From: an uncultured Sphingomonas sp.
GTDB taxonomy: Bacteria > Pseudomonadota > Alphaproteobacteria > Sphingomonadales > Sphingomonadaceae
Length of the DNA: 56,286 nt
Assembly (NCBI RefSeq): GCF_913778135.1
Contig: NZ_CAJYVU010000042.1
Coordinates: 1 to 56,286, forward strand
Direction: 5' to 3'
Shown: piece after piece, positions 1 through 9,821 of the stretch
Position numbering within the stretch: the stretch's first letter is position 1
Layout: the number at the start of each line of letters is the position of its first letter
Position numbers and translations under genes: made by a program
The notes under the pieces: model-generated
Told to the model about the DNA's origin: nothing
Database searches by the model: none
What the model saw: the letters and a program-made list of their open reading frames with translations, nothing else

Positions 1-727
1 CGCTAAAGCCTTTACGTATTGTGTGACACGAGGCGCTTGTTTGGCCGACGAGCAGGTTACCTGCCGTATCGATCCGCGCCCGCTCTTGCCCGGCGCTGCC
101 GAAGATCAAGCCGCCATAGCCCGACAGCACTGTTTTCGGATCTCCACCGCCGAGCGTAACGCCGACGGTCATGCCATAGTGCGCGATACTGTCGCCGTTT
201 AGCGGCCACTGCTGCGAGTCAGCCAAAAAGCCGATCCGTCCTGCGCCGCTCACGGTGCTCATGTCACCGAAGACACTGAGGCCAGAGGCGTTGACGAAGG
301 CGCGATCGGCGCCACCGGTAACGAGCGCGAGCGAATTGGGATTGTTGCGACGGATGCCGGTGTCCTGATCCGCCGCGAAGCGGAAGGCCGGCGATGCTGC
401 CGAGCCGTCAGGAAAGAGGCCTTGCCCCACGCCGTCGCGTACCGCGGCGAAGCTGGCGATCAGCGCGGCGATAGTAATCGCGAGGTCGCGTGCGAAGCTG
501 CTGGTCGGCTGGATGCCGTAGCTTTGCCCGCCAGCGCTGGCGCCCTGATAGGCTGGTACGATCCGCAGCTCGGTCGCGGACGGTACCGAGCTGATCTCAT
601 AAACGCGGCCGTCCGGGCCGAGAAAGACCTCGCCGGCTTGCGTGTTGGCGACGAAGTCGGTGCCCGCGCCGGTGACTACGGGCGAGCCGTTGGCGACCGA
701 GACGGTGCCGGCGCGATACCAGGGCAT
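1..727 (-). CDS. phage tail fibre-like protein (3' end cut off by window edge)
   Basis: The reading frame opens with ATG at 727 and stays open to base 1, giving at least 242 residues. It begins MPWYRAGTVSVANGS, a typical start for a tail-fibre attachment region, and contains beta-rich repeats including FVNASGLSVFGD and IDTAGNLLVG, patterns common in phage fibre and baseplate proteins whose C-terminus carries an intramolecular chaperone. The GGAG ribosome-binding sequence lies inside the stop region of the tail-tip gene upstream, from which it is separated by only 4 bases, so the two are probably co-translated. The C-terminal receptor-binding or chaperone part is outside the window. Function is inferred from position after the tail tip and from sequence style. 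Confidence 0.7.
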   Translation of the reverse strand, partial: MPWYRAGTVSVANGSPVVTGAGTDFVANTQAGEVFLGPDGRVYEISSVPSATELRIVPAYQGASAGGQSYGIQPTSSFARDLAITIAALIASFAAVRDGVGQGLFPDGSAASPAFRFAADQDTGIRRNNPNSLALVTGGADRAFVNASGLSVFGDMSTVSGAGRIGFLADSQQWPLNGDSIAHYGMTVGVTLGGGDPKTVLSGYGGLIFGSAGQERARIDTAGNLLVGQTSASCHTIRKGFS

Positions 728-731
728 ATTC

Positions 732-3700
732 TTACTCCTCGACGGATACGATGCTGAGGCGCTGGCTGGAGCCGTCCTCGATGATGCCGAAGCCGCGCGA
801 GAGCACAAGCTGCACGGTGCGGTCGGAAACGGTCTGTGCGGGGTCCACGATGGTGAAGCCCCCGCCGATCGTAGTGGTGAAGGTGGCGGTGCCGGGTGCA
901 TCGCCCGGCGTCGGCGCGGTGCCGGACATGGTCAGCGTCTGCGTGTCGAAGCTCACCTGCTTCAGCTGCTCGTAGTTGCCGCCAGCAAACGCCCGCTTGA
1001 GCGTGATCGTCGACGCGGGCTGCTTCTGCGTGACGGCGCCGAAATAGTCGAAGCCGTCGTCTGTCGTGGCGTTGTACCGCTGCGCGTCGGTGTTAAAGTC
1101 GCGCAGGCCATCGCTGTCGGGATTGTAGAACTTCACCCGCCGGAACGTGTACGCCCAGCTCGCGATGTAGCGCACCGGCTTGCCGTTCGAGCCGAAGCGG
1201 GGAAGCTCGGCGACCGCATCGGCCGCAAGGCTGGGGTTCGTAGCCGGCACCGTCAGCGATCCAGCCGACAGACCACCGCCGAAATATGCCTGCCCGGTGG
1301 TCGGCAGGAACATCTGACCGTTCGTGCGGCTGCACTGCTCCAAAGGCATAGTCGGGCCGAACCACAGCAGCAGATCGCGCTGCGCTCCGAAGCCGACGCC
1401 GCTGGCCAGCATCATCGTGCCGGTGTCCATGATGATGCGGCCCGCACCCATATTCAGGTCGATGTTGATGGCGTTGAGGCTGCCGCGCCCGTTTGGTGAG
1501 CCAACCAATTGCGTGCCGACGAGATTACCGTTGACGTCGATCGCGAAGGTGCGCGTCGCCATGATGTCGCCGTTGGCCTTCACCACCGCCTCGATCAGGT
1601 CCGACACCGTCGCTTCGCCCAGGTCGCCGAGCTTCACCCGCACCTGCTCGATCAGCTTGGCGTTCGCCTCGTCCGCCTTCGCCGTCGTCTCGGTCAGCCG
1701 CCCGACCGACGCGTTGACGGCCGGCAAGCCGGTGTCGGGATTGGTGATGACGCTTTCGAGCCCGTCGACGCGCTCGCCCATCGCGCCGTCACGATCTGCG
1801 CTCAGCTTCACCTCATCGGCCAGCTGCGCGCGCGTGGCGGCGAGGCCCGCAGCAGGATCGCCGAACTCGGCCACCAGAGCGTCGACGCGCTCGCCCATTG
1901 CGCCGTCACGATCGGCACTCAGCTTCACCTCATCGGCCAGCTGTGCCCGCGTCACCGCCAAGCCGGTTGCAGGGTCGTCGATTTCGGCCACCAGCGTATC
2001 GACGCGCTCGCCCATCGCGCCATCCCGGTCTGCGCTGAGCTTTATCTCGTCGGCCAGCTGCGCGCGTGTCACAGCAAGCCCTGTCTCGGGATCCTCGACG
2101 GCAGCTTCCAGCAGCGACAGCTTGCCCGTGGTTGCCTTGTCGCGGTCGGCGCTGAGCTTCTCTTCCTCGATCAGCCGCGCGCGCGTGGCGGCGAGGCCGG
2201 TCACAGGATCAGCGACCACCGCTTCCGCAGCCCTGATCCGCTCGGCCAGCGCCTGCGTCGTGGTGGCAAGAACACGGCTCGTCTCGACGATCGCGGCTTC
2301 GGCCGCTGCCATGCGCACCAGCAACGTTTGCCGGGCGGCTGCGCTCGCCGCCTCGTTGGTGACCAACGATGTCGCGAACTCGGTCTGTATCTGCACTAGC
2401 TGGTCGCGTCGGGCGCGGCTGTCGATATCGCCGTTCACGAGCGCACGCAGGATCGCTTCGTCGCTCTCGTCGGCACGACCGACCACCTGCCGGATCGTCG
2501 TCTGCGTGCGGGCGACGCCGCCCGCGGCCGTCAGGATCGCCTCGGCGTTCTCGCCGATCGCCGCGGCCTGATCCTTGCTGGTGACGCCGAGCGCGCGCAC
2601 ATCGGACGCGATCGCCTCGTCGTCGGCGATGCGGGTCGCTGTCTCACGCAGCGCCATCGCGCGTACGTCGCCGACCTCGGCCGCGAGCGCGAGCCGCGCG
2701 CGTGCCTCGGTCAGCTCGCCGGCGACGATCCGGGTGTACACATCCTCGCGGACCTCGGCCGCTTGCACGATCTGGCGACGGACCGCCTCGTCGCCCGACA
2801 GCGATGCCCGCATCGCCGCAGTCGCGGCGTCGTCAGCGACAATCCGCGCCTGCCGGATAGTCAGCGACAACCCGGTCGTGTCGCCGACCGTCGACAGCTT
2901 CTCCGATATGGACTGCACCGTTTTGCCGAGATCGTCGAACGTCGTCTTCTCGACCTTGTCCTCAATCTCGCCCGCCAGCGCGTCGATCTTTTCAGACGCG
3001 TCCGTCACGCGCTTGTCGACCTTGCCCAGGTCGATCACCTCGGCCTTGGTCACGATTGAGCCGGACAGACCATCAATTGTCAGCTCGGCGGTCGCCAGCC
3101 GTTTGATGATCGGCTCCAGCTCGGCAACCTGAGCGGGATCGAGCACCGCGAGCGCGATCTGCTCGTCAACGTAGGCAGAGTCCGCCTTCAGCGCGATCGT
3201 GCCTCTCTGCGCGTCGATCGCGAGCTCGGCACGCGCGATCCGCTCGGCCTGCTGGTCGATGGCGTAGAGCCGGGCGATGCCGGTCACTGGATCAATATCG
3301 ATGCCCGCATCGCGGATCACCTGCCGCGTGCGCGCACTCTCCATCACCTGCCGCAGCAGCGCGTCGTCGATCCGACCAGCCGCACGTTCGGCCTGCCGGA
3401 TCAGCGCGTCGTGGTCGATGGTGACCTGGCCAAGCTGCTCGAGCGTCTTGTCCTGCCCGACTGCGGCTTCCTTGAGCGCGTCGACATCGCTCACCACCGG
3501 CTCGATCGCGTCGACGCGCTCGATCAGCGACGGCACCTTCTCGATCGTGAGAAGGGCCGAACCAACGGTCGCGCCGGGTCCGAACGGCGCATCCGGCTTG
3601 GCGGTGTTGGTCGCATTGTCGGCAGGCTTCGTGCCAGCGGGATCGGCAACATCGTCCCAATTCACCAAGCTACCGAGCGGCTTCAGCTTCGCGGCCGCGC

Positions 3701-4910
3701 TCATGCCCTCGATCGAGAGCAATAGCTTGCTCAGCGTCTCGCCAATCTCGACCGAGGCTTCCTTGAAGAAGCCATAGATCGTCAGCGCTTCGACCCCGTC
3801 CTGCCCGATCCATAGACACGGCCGCGCACGGACGTTGGCGATCCGTGCCGCGACCACGTCGACGGCCGCGCTGTCGAGCAGCGCGCGCGCCGTCATGTTC
3901 TTTGCGAACGCGCGCTTGACGATCGTCACCTCGCCGAAGTCGTCGATCTGCTTGCGGCTGAAATCGGTGATCGAGGCAGTCGGTGACGCTTCGGTGATCC
4001 CGAGAGCAGCTAGACGGCCGATCAGCAACGTGCCGATCTCGACGGTCGCCCCTGCGCTTGCAGTGATCGTCACGGCAGCGCTGCCTCCGGGCAAATCGAG
4101 GAAGGTAACCGTGCCTGATCGTACCTGAGCGGTTCGATCGTAACCGGCAGTCTGCACACGCACGGCATCAGCCTTGATGTCGATCAAGGCGATGGCTTCC
4201 ACCGGCCCGACCGAAACGGTAACCGCGATGCGCTGGTCACCCCGCGTCACGGTGCCGAGCGCGTCATCGAACATTGCCCAACGGTTGGTCGGTCCGACAT
4301 CAAGCCAGGCGCTCGCGTCAGCAGCCGGACTCTTACCAACATTGAGCGGGATCAGGCTCTCGTAGAGGCGGTGCGCTGAACCAAGCATCACCTGCGCACC
4401 AGCCGGGTACGTCGTGCCAGCCGCCCACTCAGGCGCGTCATTTTCCGGCACGCTGGACGCCGTCAGCGCTGCGTCGGTCACCTCGGCGGGGGTCAGCAGG
4501 CGGAGCGTGGAAGTCTGCTCGCCCGGCGCGGGATCGATGGCGCTGTCGAGCATAACTTCGGTCGACACCAAGCCTTCAACGGTGAGCGTGCAATAGCTGA
4601 TCGGGGGCATGGCGAGATCGAAGCTGAGGTCCTTGTAGAACCCCGTCATGCGCAGGCTCGCGAAGCGATCGTCGGCGATCCACTCGGCAGGCGTCGAACG
4701 CAGATCGGCAAGCCGGCGCTGGACCGCGTCAACCTGATCGAACGGCAGCGCCAGACGCACCGACATCGTGCGCGAAAAGCCGCGCTGCACGACCGTGGTG
4801 ACGCCGAAGTCGTCGGTGACGCGACGACTATAGTCGACGATGCCGATCGTCGGCGCCGCCTCGGTGATGCCGAGGTTGATCACTTCCCCGGCTTCGGTGA
4901 TGACCCTCAC
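732..4910 (-). CDS. tail tip / host-specificity protein with duplicated N-terminal domain and coiled-coil stalk
   Basis: This 1392-aa protein is the last large tail protein after the tape measure, the place of lambda gpJ-like tip proteins. A domain of about 110 residues at the N-terminus (from LGITEAAPTIGIVDYSRR) is repeated near residues 300-410 (from LGITEASPTASITDFSRK), both ending in a conserved GFYK/GFFK strand segment. Residues about 450-1140 are a long alanine-rich helical region, including four tandem 39-residue units. The C-terminal 250 residues (DVNGNLVG..., GSPNGRGSLNAINIDL) look like the tail end of DUF1983-type tip proteins. The start overlaps the tape-measure stop by 4 bases (ATGA). 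The precise family is not certain; virion tail-tip placement is well supported by order. Confidence 0.8.
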   Translation of the reverse strand: MRVITEAGEVINLGITEAAPTIGIVDYSRRVTDDFGVTTVVQRGFSRTMSVRLALPFDQVDAVQRRLADLRSTPAEWIADDRFASLRMTGFYKDLSFDLAMPPISYCTLTVEGLVSTEVMLDSAIDPAPGEQTSTLRLLTPAEVTDAALTASSVPENDAPEWAAGTTYPAGAQVMLGSAHRLYESLIPLNVGKSPAADASAWLDVGPTNRWAMFDDALGTVTRGDQRIAVTVSVGPVEAIALIDIKADAVRVQTAGYDRTAQVRSGTVTFLDLPGGSAAVTITASAGATVEIGTLLIGRLAALGITEASPTASITDFSRKQIDDFGEVTIVKRAFAKNMTARALLDSAAVDVVAARIANVRARPCLWIGQDGVEALTIYGFFKEASVEIGETLSKLLLSIEGMSAAAKLKPLGSLVNWDDVADPAGTKPADNATNTAKPDAPFGPGATVGSALLTIEKVPSLIERVDAIEPVVSDVDALKEAAVGQDKTLEQLGQVTIDHDALIRQAERAAGRIDDALLRQVMESARTRQVIRDAGIDIDPVTGIARLYAIDQQAERIARAELAIDAQRGTIALKADSAYVDEQIALAVLDPAQVAELEPIIKRLATAELTIDGLSGSIVTKAEVIDLGKVDKRVTDASEKIDALAGEIEDKVEKTTFDDLGKTVQSISEKLSTVGDTTGLSLTIRQARIVADDAATAAMRASLSGDEAVRRQIVQAAEVREDVYTRIVAGELTEARARLALAAEVGDVRAMALRETATRIADDEAIASDVRALGVTSKDQAAAIGENAEAILTAAGGVARTQTTIRQVVGRADESDEAILRALVNGDIDSRARRDQLVQIQTEFATSLVTNEAASAAARQTLLVRMAAAEAAIVETSRVLATTTQALAERIRAAEAVVADPVTGLAATRARLIEEEKLSADRDKATTGKLSLLEAAVEDPETGLAVTRAQLADEIKLSADRDGAMGERVDTLVAEIDDPATGLAVTRAQLADEVKLSADRDGAMGERVDALVAEFGDPAAGLAATRAQLADEVKLSADRDGAMGERVDGLESVITNPDTGLPAVNASVGRLTETTAKADEANAKLIEQVRVKLGDLGEATVSDLIEAVVKANGDIMATRTFAIDVNGNLVGTQLVGSPNGRGSLNAINIDLNMGAGRIIMDTGTMMLASGVGFGAQRDLLLWFGPTMPLEQCSRTNGQMFLPTTGQAYFGGGLSAGSLTVPATNPSLAADAVAELPRFGSNGKPVRYIASWAYTFRRVKFYNPDSDGLRDFNTDAQRYNATTDDGFDYFGAVTQKQPASTITLKRAFAGGNYEQLKQVSFDTQTLTMSGTAPTPGDAPGTATFTTTIGGGFTIVDPAQTVSDRTVQLVLSRGFGIIEDGSSQRLSIVSVEE
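1731..2198 (-). repeat. four tandem 117-bp (39-aa) units in the tail-tip gene
   Basis: Four units of exactly 39 codons each start at 2198, 2081, 1964 and 1847 on the minus strand. Each carries the pattern GLAxTRAQLADExKLSADRD followed by a GAMGERVD segment and a DPxT turn; the first unit is the most diverged. The heptad-like spacing suggests a trimeric helical stalk. Confidence 0.9.
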
Positions 4911-7900
4911 GCCGCGACGCTCGCGATCGTCACCGCATTACCACCGCTCTCGGCCGTCACGTCATCCAGCTTCTTCGCGACCTTCGCCGTGTTGCCGGCG
5001 ATCACGGCGAGCGCGGAGGTCAGGTCGCGTTTCATGCTGGCGGTTTCTTCCTTCAGGTCACGGATCACCGATGCCACATCGTCGTTCGCCGCACCCGACA
5101 CGGGAGCGGTGACGCTGGTCGACATGGCCTCAAGAATGGCGCGATCGGGGCTTGCAGCCGGCGTGCTGGCAGGAAGCCCGTTCAGCAGGCCGTAGGTCGC
5201 CTCTAGGCTTGCGGCCGTCTGCGCCTGCATACGCGCCAGTTCCTGTCGGCTGGTGGCCATCTCCGCCGCTGCGTTGAGCAGCGACTGCGACAGACCGGGC
5301 AGGCTCTTGGCGGCATCAAGGTCGCCTGCACGTGCCGCGGCGGTCGCGGCGTTGAACTGACCCATGAGCGAGGCGAAGGTGTCGCCACCCCCATTGTCCG
5401 TCAGCCCACGGATGCGCTTGACCTCGTCCATGATGCTGTCGCCGACCGAGGTCCAGGCATCGCGCAGGTCCTTGGCGGCATCTGCGGCCTGCTTGGCATC
5501 CTCGATCGCCCAAATCTGCTGCTGGAGCGCGCGGTTGCTTTCGTCCAGCTTGGCGAGGTCCAGCGCCCGAAGGGCAGCGGTGTCGCCGTTCAGTTCGAGC
5601 AGCTTGCGTTCGAGGTCCTGCCGTTCGGCGAGCACGTCCGCGGCACTCTTCGCGCCGGCCATGGACTTCTGAAGGTCCGCGAACGCGGGCGCGAGTTGCA
5701 GAAGGGTTGCGTAGGTCTGCTGTCCCGCCGTGGTGGTCAGGTCCTGCGCCTCGACGAGCGCGCGGAAGGCATGAAGCGTGGCCGGCATGGTCAGGCCCAT
5801 GCTCTCGAACACGCGCCCCAGCTGTGCCGTTTTGGCCGCGGCCTGCTCCGCCTCGCTGAAGTAGGTGCCGAAATAGGCCTCCATAGCGTTCGTCAGATCA
5901 CCCACGCTGTCGAACTGATCGGCGAGGCCGAGCTTGGCATCGATCGACATGGCGCGCGCGCTTCCCCCGATCAGGTCGAGCGACGACGACACGGCTTCCA
6001 GCGTCGAGGCGACACGCACCAGCGTCTCGAACGCACCTTCACCCGCCTTCTGGAAGCGGGCGATGCCGGGGAACGCCGCCTCGGCCATGCCATCGGCCGC
6101 GGCGCCGAACACCGCCTCAAGCTTTTCCTGTATCTGGGTGCCGGTCAGCCCCTTCAGGTCAATCTTGCCGATGTTGACGACGAAGCCGTTCAGGCGCGCT
6201 TCGACCGCGCTGGTCGCCTCGCCGAGCGGCGCGGCCGCTCCCGCGATAGCGGACGCGAAGCTGCCGAGGATAAGGGTAAACTGACGTTCCAGATCGGCGT
6301 CGGCCGCGCCGAACTGCGTCGAGGTCTTGGTGCTGGTGGTCAGGCCGAAGAACTTCTTCTTCTTCTGCACGTCGCTGTAGGTCGACGCGTCGAAGCCGTT
6401 CGACAGGATGCTACCGACCGACTGCGCTCCACCATACAGACCCGAGGCGAGGACGGTCGTCTTGCTGCCGAACAGCGAAGACAGGAACCCGCCGATCACC
6501 GGGACCTTGCCGAGGATCGAGCCGATCACGTCGGACTTGAAGCCCTCGATCACGCCGCTGGACGCATCGACGTTGCCCGAGCGCACGAGCACCGCCGCCA
6601 GCCCGCCGATCTGATCGTCGATCGAGCGAAGCGACCCCGCCATCTGGCGCGCAAACACCGACGTGACGGTGTCGATCTCGCGCAGCTGATCGATCGAGCG
6701 CTTCAGGCTTTCGCTCTTCGCGTCAGCATCGCCCAGCACCGTTCCGGTGCCCGTGTTCGACTTGGGAACGGATGAACCGCCACCACCGCCACCGAAGATG
6801 GCGACACCTGCCGCAACCAGCGCCGCGGCCGTTGCGGCCATCGCGGCGATGTTGGCCGGGAATGGCAGCTTCGACTGTGTCGCCACGCCCTCGGCGCCGG
6901 CCGCGGTCGCCTTTGCGGCAGAGTTGGCGACGAAACCCAGCGTCTCGGCTGCGTTCTGCACCATCGCCTGCACCGACATGGCGAACTGCGCGATGCGGAA
7001 CGCCTTCTCGGCCGCCCCGAGTGCTTTGTACCCGGCCGAGCCTTCCTTGAAGAACCTCTTCGCCGCGGCCGACATGTCTCCGTAGGCGCCGATCTGAAGC
7101 GACGACGAACGGATCGCGTACAGCTGCTGCTCGTGCGCGATTGCCGCCTGATTGCCCGCCGCCTTGCGGATCGCCGCGTCGTGCGCCTGCTGAAGGTTCG
7201 CTTGATCCGCGTAGAACGCGGTCATGATCGTCAGCGCGTCACCGATCGATGCGCCAACCGACCCGAACGCGTCCGACATACCGCGAGCCGCGCCCTGCGC
7301 TGCGTGATCGATCTCGCCGAACAGGTCGGAGGTGTAGCCGAGCGAGGCGTTCCATGCGTCGGTCGCTTCCGACACTTGCAGCTGTGCGACGGCTATGTCC
7401 GCCTGCTGCTGTATCCACGCTTCAGCCTTCGGCCCGGTCCAGTCCTTTCGCGAGGCCTCCTGCGTTGCGCGCAACACCGCCAGAGCGCGAACACGCACCG
7501 CCTCGGTCGCGCCGACAAGCCGCAGTTCCTCGCGCAACTCGGCCAGCCGGTCGTTGCCGTCGATCGTCGCCGTCGCGATCTGCGCGGCTCGTTGTGCATC
7601 GGTCAGCCGGTCACGGGCCGCCCGCTGCTCTTCCAGCGCCTTCGTGGCTTCCTGCGTACCCTTCAGGTCCTTGACCGTGCGAGCCGCTTCCAGCGCGGCG
7701 AGCAGGGGAAGATCGGCCAGCCGCTCACGCAGGAGGACGTTGGCGCGCTCCGTCGCAATCGAGCCATCAGCCACGCCTGCGTTGATCTGCTCTTGGATCA
7801 GCGCCTCGTCGCGCAGTCCAGCCGTCGACTTCGCGCTGTCCGCGACCCGCTGCGCCACGGAGAGCCGGACCTGCCGCGCAACCGCTTCTTCGATGTCGGC

Positions 7901-9802
7901 GCGCTTCTTGATCGCCTCGCTCTCGGCCTTCACGCGCGCTTCGGCGATCAGCGCGGCTGCGCCTGACACACCGTAGGCGTCGGCCAGCTTGTACAGGTTG
8001 CGGATTTGCGCCTCGGTCGCGGCCGCCTCGCGCGCGAGTTGATCCGCATGGCGGTCGGTCTTCGGCTTGGGTTCGTTGTTAAATCCGATGCTCTTCGCGA
8101 TGCGCTCGCGCGCGTTGCCGATCGCGGCCGTTTTGATCCGGGCGCCCAGCTTGGTCAGGTACTTGTCCGCGGCGTCATACGCCGCGCCGTACGTCTTCTC
8201 GATCAGCTTGGGATCGCCCAGCCCGATCATCATCTTCCCAAGGCCGAGAAGTCCGCCCTTCTCGACCTCGTTGAGGTACGATCTCGTGCCGGCCACGCCC
8301 GCGTAGAGCGCGGCAAGCGCCTTGCGGCCGTAGCTGGTCATGTCGTCGAGCACGCTCTTCACGCTGCTCGACATGCCTTTCATGTCACCGACGAACGCTT
8401 CGGCCACATCATGGCCGACCACGCTGAAGATCGCCTTAGTGGTATCTCCCCACGTGACGGTCTCGTCCTTCAGCTTGTAGAGTTCCTGCTTGGTGGCGTC
8501 CGCGCCGCCCGTGATGTCGCCGAGGTCCTTAGTCAGCTGATTGTTCGTGACGCCCTCGTTGACCCAGCGCACGAACAGCGCGAGCCCGGCGCCAGCCGCG
8601 GCGACGAAGCCGATCAGGGGGGCGAAGCGCAGCAGCAGCCCGCCTAGTTCGAGCGCCAGCCCCTTGGCGCCGCCCTCCGCCATCTGAAACACCTGCACGA
8701 TCTGCCCCGCCTGTGTGGCGAGGATCTGGAACGGGGGAGAGCCGGCCGCAGCCATCGTCGCCACGTCGTTCAACTGGAACGACAGCTGTGTCAGGGCACC
8801 GCTACCGCGCTTTGCTGCTACCGTGTTCGTGTCCTGCACGACGGTATGGGCGTTCAACCGCTCAGTCAGCACCGCCTGCTGTCGGATGTACTCGCCCTCG
8901 GCGATGGCGCCGGCCTTGAACAACCGGGTCGACTCGGCGATCTCGTCGTTGACCCGCTTGGTCGCAGCATAAAGCGGATCGGTAGACAGCCTCAGGCGCT
9001 CGGCCGCGGCCGCATTGGCATCGATCTCGCGCGACGCGGTCATGCCGGCACGTGCCGCGACCTGAAACTGATTATACGCGAACGCCGCGTCGCGCAGGGC
9101 TTGCGCCTCGGCTTCATGCGCGACCGCGGCCGCGCGCGCGTCCTCTTCGCGGGCGATGGCCATGCCTTCGCGCGCGGCGCGCTCGAACTGATTGTAGGCA
9201 AACGCAGCGTCGCGGACCGCCTGCGCCTCGGCTTCACGTGCCACAGCCGCATCGCGCGCATCCGCCTCGCGAGCGAGCGCCATGCCGCGCCGCGCTGCGG
9301 CCTCGAACTGATTGTATGCGAACGCGGCCTCACGCACAGCCTGCGCCTGCGTCTGTGCCATCGCCGCAGCCTCGGCCTCGGCGTTGACCAGCAGCTGTAG
9401 CTCGGCGCGCAGCCGGCCCGCCAGATCGCTGTTCTTCGTCCGCTCGGCCGCGAGCGCCGCTTCCTCGACGCGCATGGCACGCACTTCCTCGCGGCTCTTG
9501 CCGAAGGTCGCGTTCTGCTTCTCCAGCTGACGCACCAGCGCCTCGCCGGCACGCTCGGCGTTCGCCGCTTCCTTCGCGGCCGATCGAAGCGCGCGTGTCG
9601 CAGACGCGTCGAGGGTGCGGAACTGGGCGGAGGCCTCGGACATGCCGAGACCGCCGTCGACCGCCTTCTGTAGGCGCTGGAACTCGCGCACTGCGTTGGC
9701 GCTGGTGGTGCCGATCAGATCATCGAGCGTCTTCAGCCCGCCGAAGCTGTCACCGAAGTTGATGACGAAGTCGACGCCCAGATCGGGAGAGCCGGTATCC
9801 AT
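4907..9802 (-). CDS. tail length tape measure protein
   Basis: A 1631-aa protein that sets tail length and is threaded through the tail tube; it is the largest phage gene here, as usual for long-tailed siphophages. The start at 9802 (MDTGSPDLGVDFVINFGD) is chosen over an upstream in-frame start because a GGGAGGG ribosome-binding sequence lies just before it and the extra 80 residues overlap the tail chaperone gene in a shadow composition. The N-terminal third is alanine-rich coiled coil with three 40-residue repeats; hydrophobic segments occur near residue 400 (LIGFVAAAGAGLALFVRWV) and in the middle (glycine-rich, after AAALVAAGVAIFGG), typical of tape measures that insert into the membrane. 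Its stop overlaps the tail-tip start by 4 bases. Confidence 0.92.
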   Translation of the reverse strand: MDTGSPDLGVDFVINFGDSFGGLKTLDDLIGTTSANAVREFQRLQKAVDGGLGMSEASAQFRTLDASATRALRSAAKEAANAERAGEALVRQLEKQNATFGKSREEVRAMRVEEAALAAERTKNSDLAGRLRAELQLLVNAEAEAAAMAQTQAQAVREAAFAYNQFEAAARRGMALAREADARDAAVAREAEAQAVRDAAFAYNQFERAAREGMAIAREEDARAAAVAHEAEAQALRDAAFAYNQFQVAARAGMTASREIDANAAAAERLRLSTDPLYAATKRVNDEIAESTRLFKAGAIAEGEYIRQQAVLTERLNAHTVVQDTNTVAAKRGSGALTQLSFQLNDVATMAAAGSPPFQILATQAGQIVQVFQMAEGGAKGLALELGGLLLRFAPLIGFVAAAGAGLALFVRWVNEGVTNNQLTKDLGDITGGADATKQELYKLKDETVTWGDTTKAIFSVVGHDVAEAFVGDMKGMSSSVKSVLDDMTSYGRKALAALYAGVAGTRSYLNEVEKGGLLGLGKMMIGLGDPKLIEKTYGAAYDAADKYLTKLGARIKTAAIGNARERIAKSIGFNNEPKPKTDRHADQLAREAAATEAQIRNLYKLADAYGVSGAAALIAEARVKAESEAIKKRADIEEAVARQVRLSVAQRVADSAKSTAGLRDEALIQEQINAGVADGSIATERANVLLRERLADLPLLAALEAARTVKDLKGTQEATKALEEQRAARDRLTDAQRAAQIATATIDGNDRLAELREELRLVGATEAVRVRALAVLRATQEASRKDWTGPKAEAWIQQQADIAVAQLQVSEATDAWNASLGYTSDLFGEIDHAAQGAARGMSDAFGSVGASIGDALTIMTAFYADQANLQQAHDAAIRKAAGNQAAIAHEQQLYAIRSSSLQIGAYGDMSAAAKRFFKEGSAGYKALGAAEKAFRIAQFAMSVQAMVQNAAETLGFVANSAAKATAAGAEGVATQSKLPFPANIAAMAATAAALVAAGVAIFGGGGGGSSVPKSNTGTGTVLGDADAKSESLKRSIDQLREIDTVTSVFARQMAGSLRSIDDQIGGLAAVLVRSGNVDASSGVIEGFKSDVIGSILGKVPVIGGFLSSLFGSKTTVLASGLYGGAQSVGSILSNGFDASTYSDVQKKKKFFGLTTSTKTSTQFGAADADLERQFTLILGSFASAIAGAAAPLGEATSAVEARLNGFVVNIGKIDLKGLTGTQIQEKLEAVFGAAADGMAEAAFPGIARFQKAGEGAFETLVRVASTLEAVSSSLDLIGGSARAMSIDAKLGLADQFDSVGDLTNAMEAYFGTYFSEAEQAAAKTAQLGRVFESMGLTMPATLHAFRALVEAQDLTTTAGQQTYATLLQLAPAFADLQKSMAGAKSAADVLAERQDLERKLLELNGDTAALRALDLAKLDESNRALQQQIWAIEDAKQAADAAKDLRDAWTSVGDSIMDEVKRIRGLTDNGGGDTFASLMGQFNAATAAARAGDLDAAKSLPGLSQSLLNAAAEMATSRQELARMQAQTAASLEATYGLLNGLPASTPAASPDRAILEAMSTSVTAPVSGAANDDVASVIRDLKEETASMKRDLTSALAVIAGNTAKVAKKLDDVTAESGGNAVTIASVAA
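8987..9346 (-). repeat. three tandem 120-bp (40-aa) units in the tape measure gene
   Basis: Units begin at 9346, 9226 and 9106 on the minus strand with exact 120-base periodicity. Each reads AQAxRxAAFAYNQFxxAARx and then a GMAxAREADAR-like segment. Repeats like these change tape length in whole helical turns; that meaning is inference. Confidence 0.9.
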
Positions 9803-9821
9803 GCTAAACCCTCCCTTCCCG

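Noticed and set aside
1731..2198. Regular repeats considered as a CRISPR array
   Set aside because: The 117-base units are contiguous, coding and without spacers; no cas genes are present.
642..2571. Long plus-strand open frames opposite the tail-tip gene
   Set aside because: They are Arg/His/Ser-rich mirror frames of a GC-rich coding strand and have no motif or ribosome-binding site.
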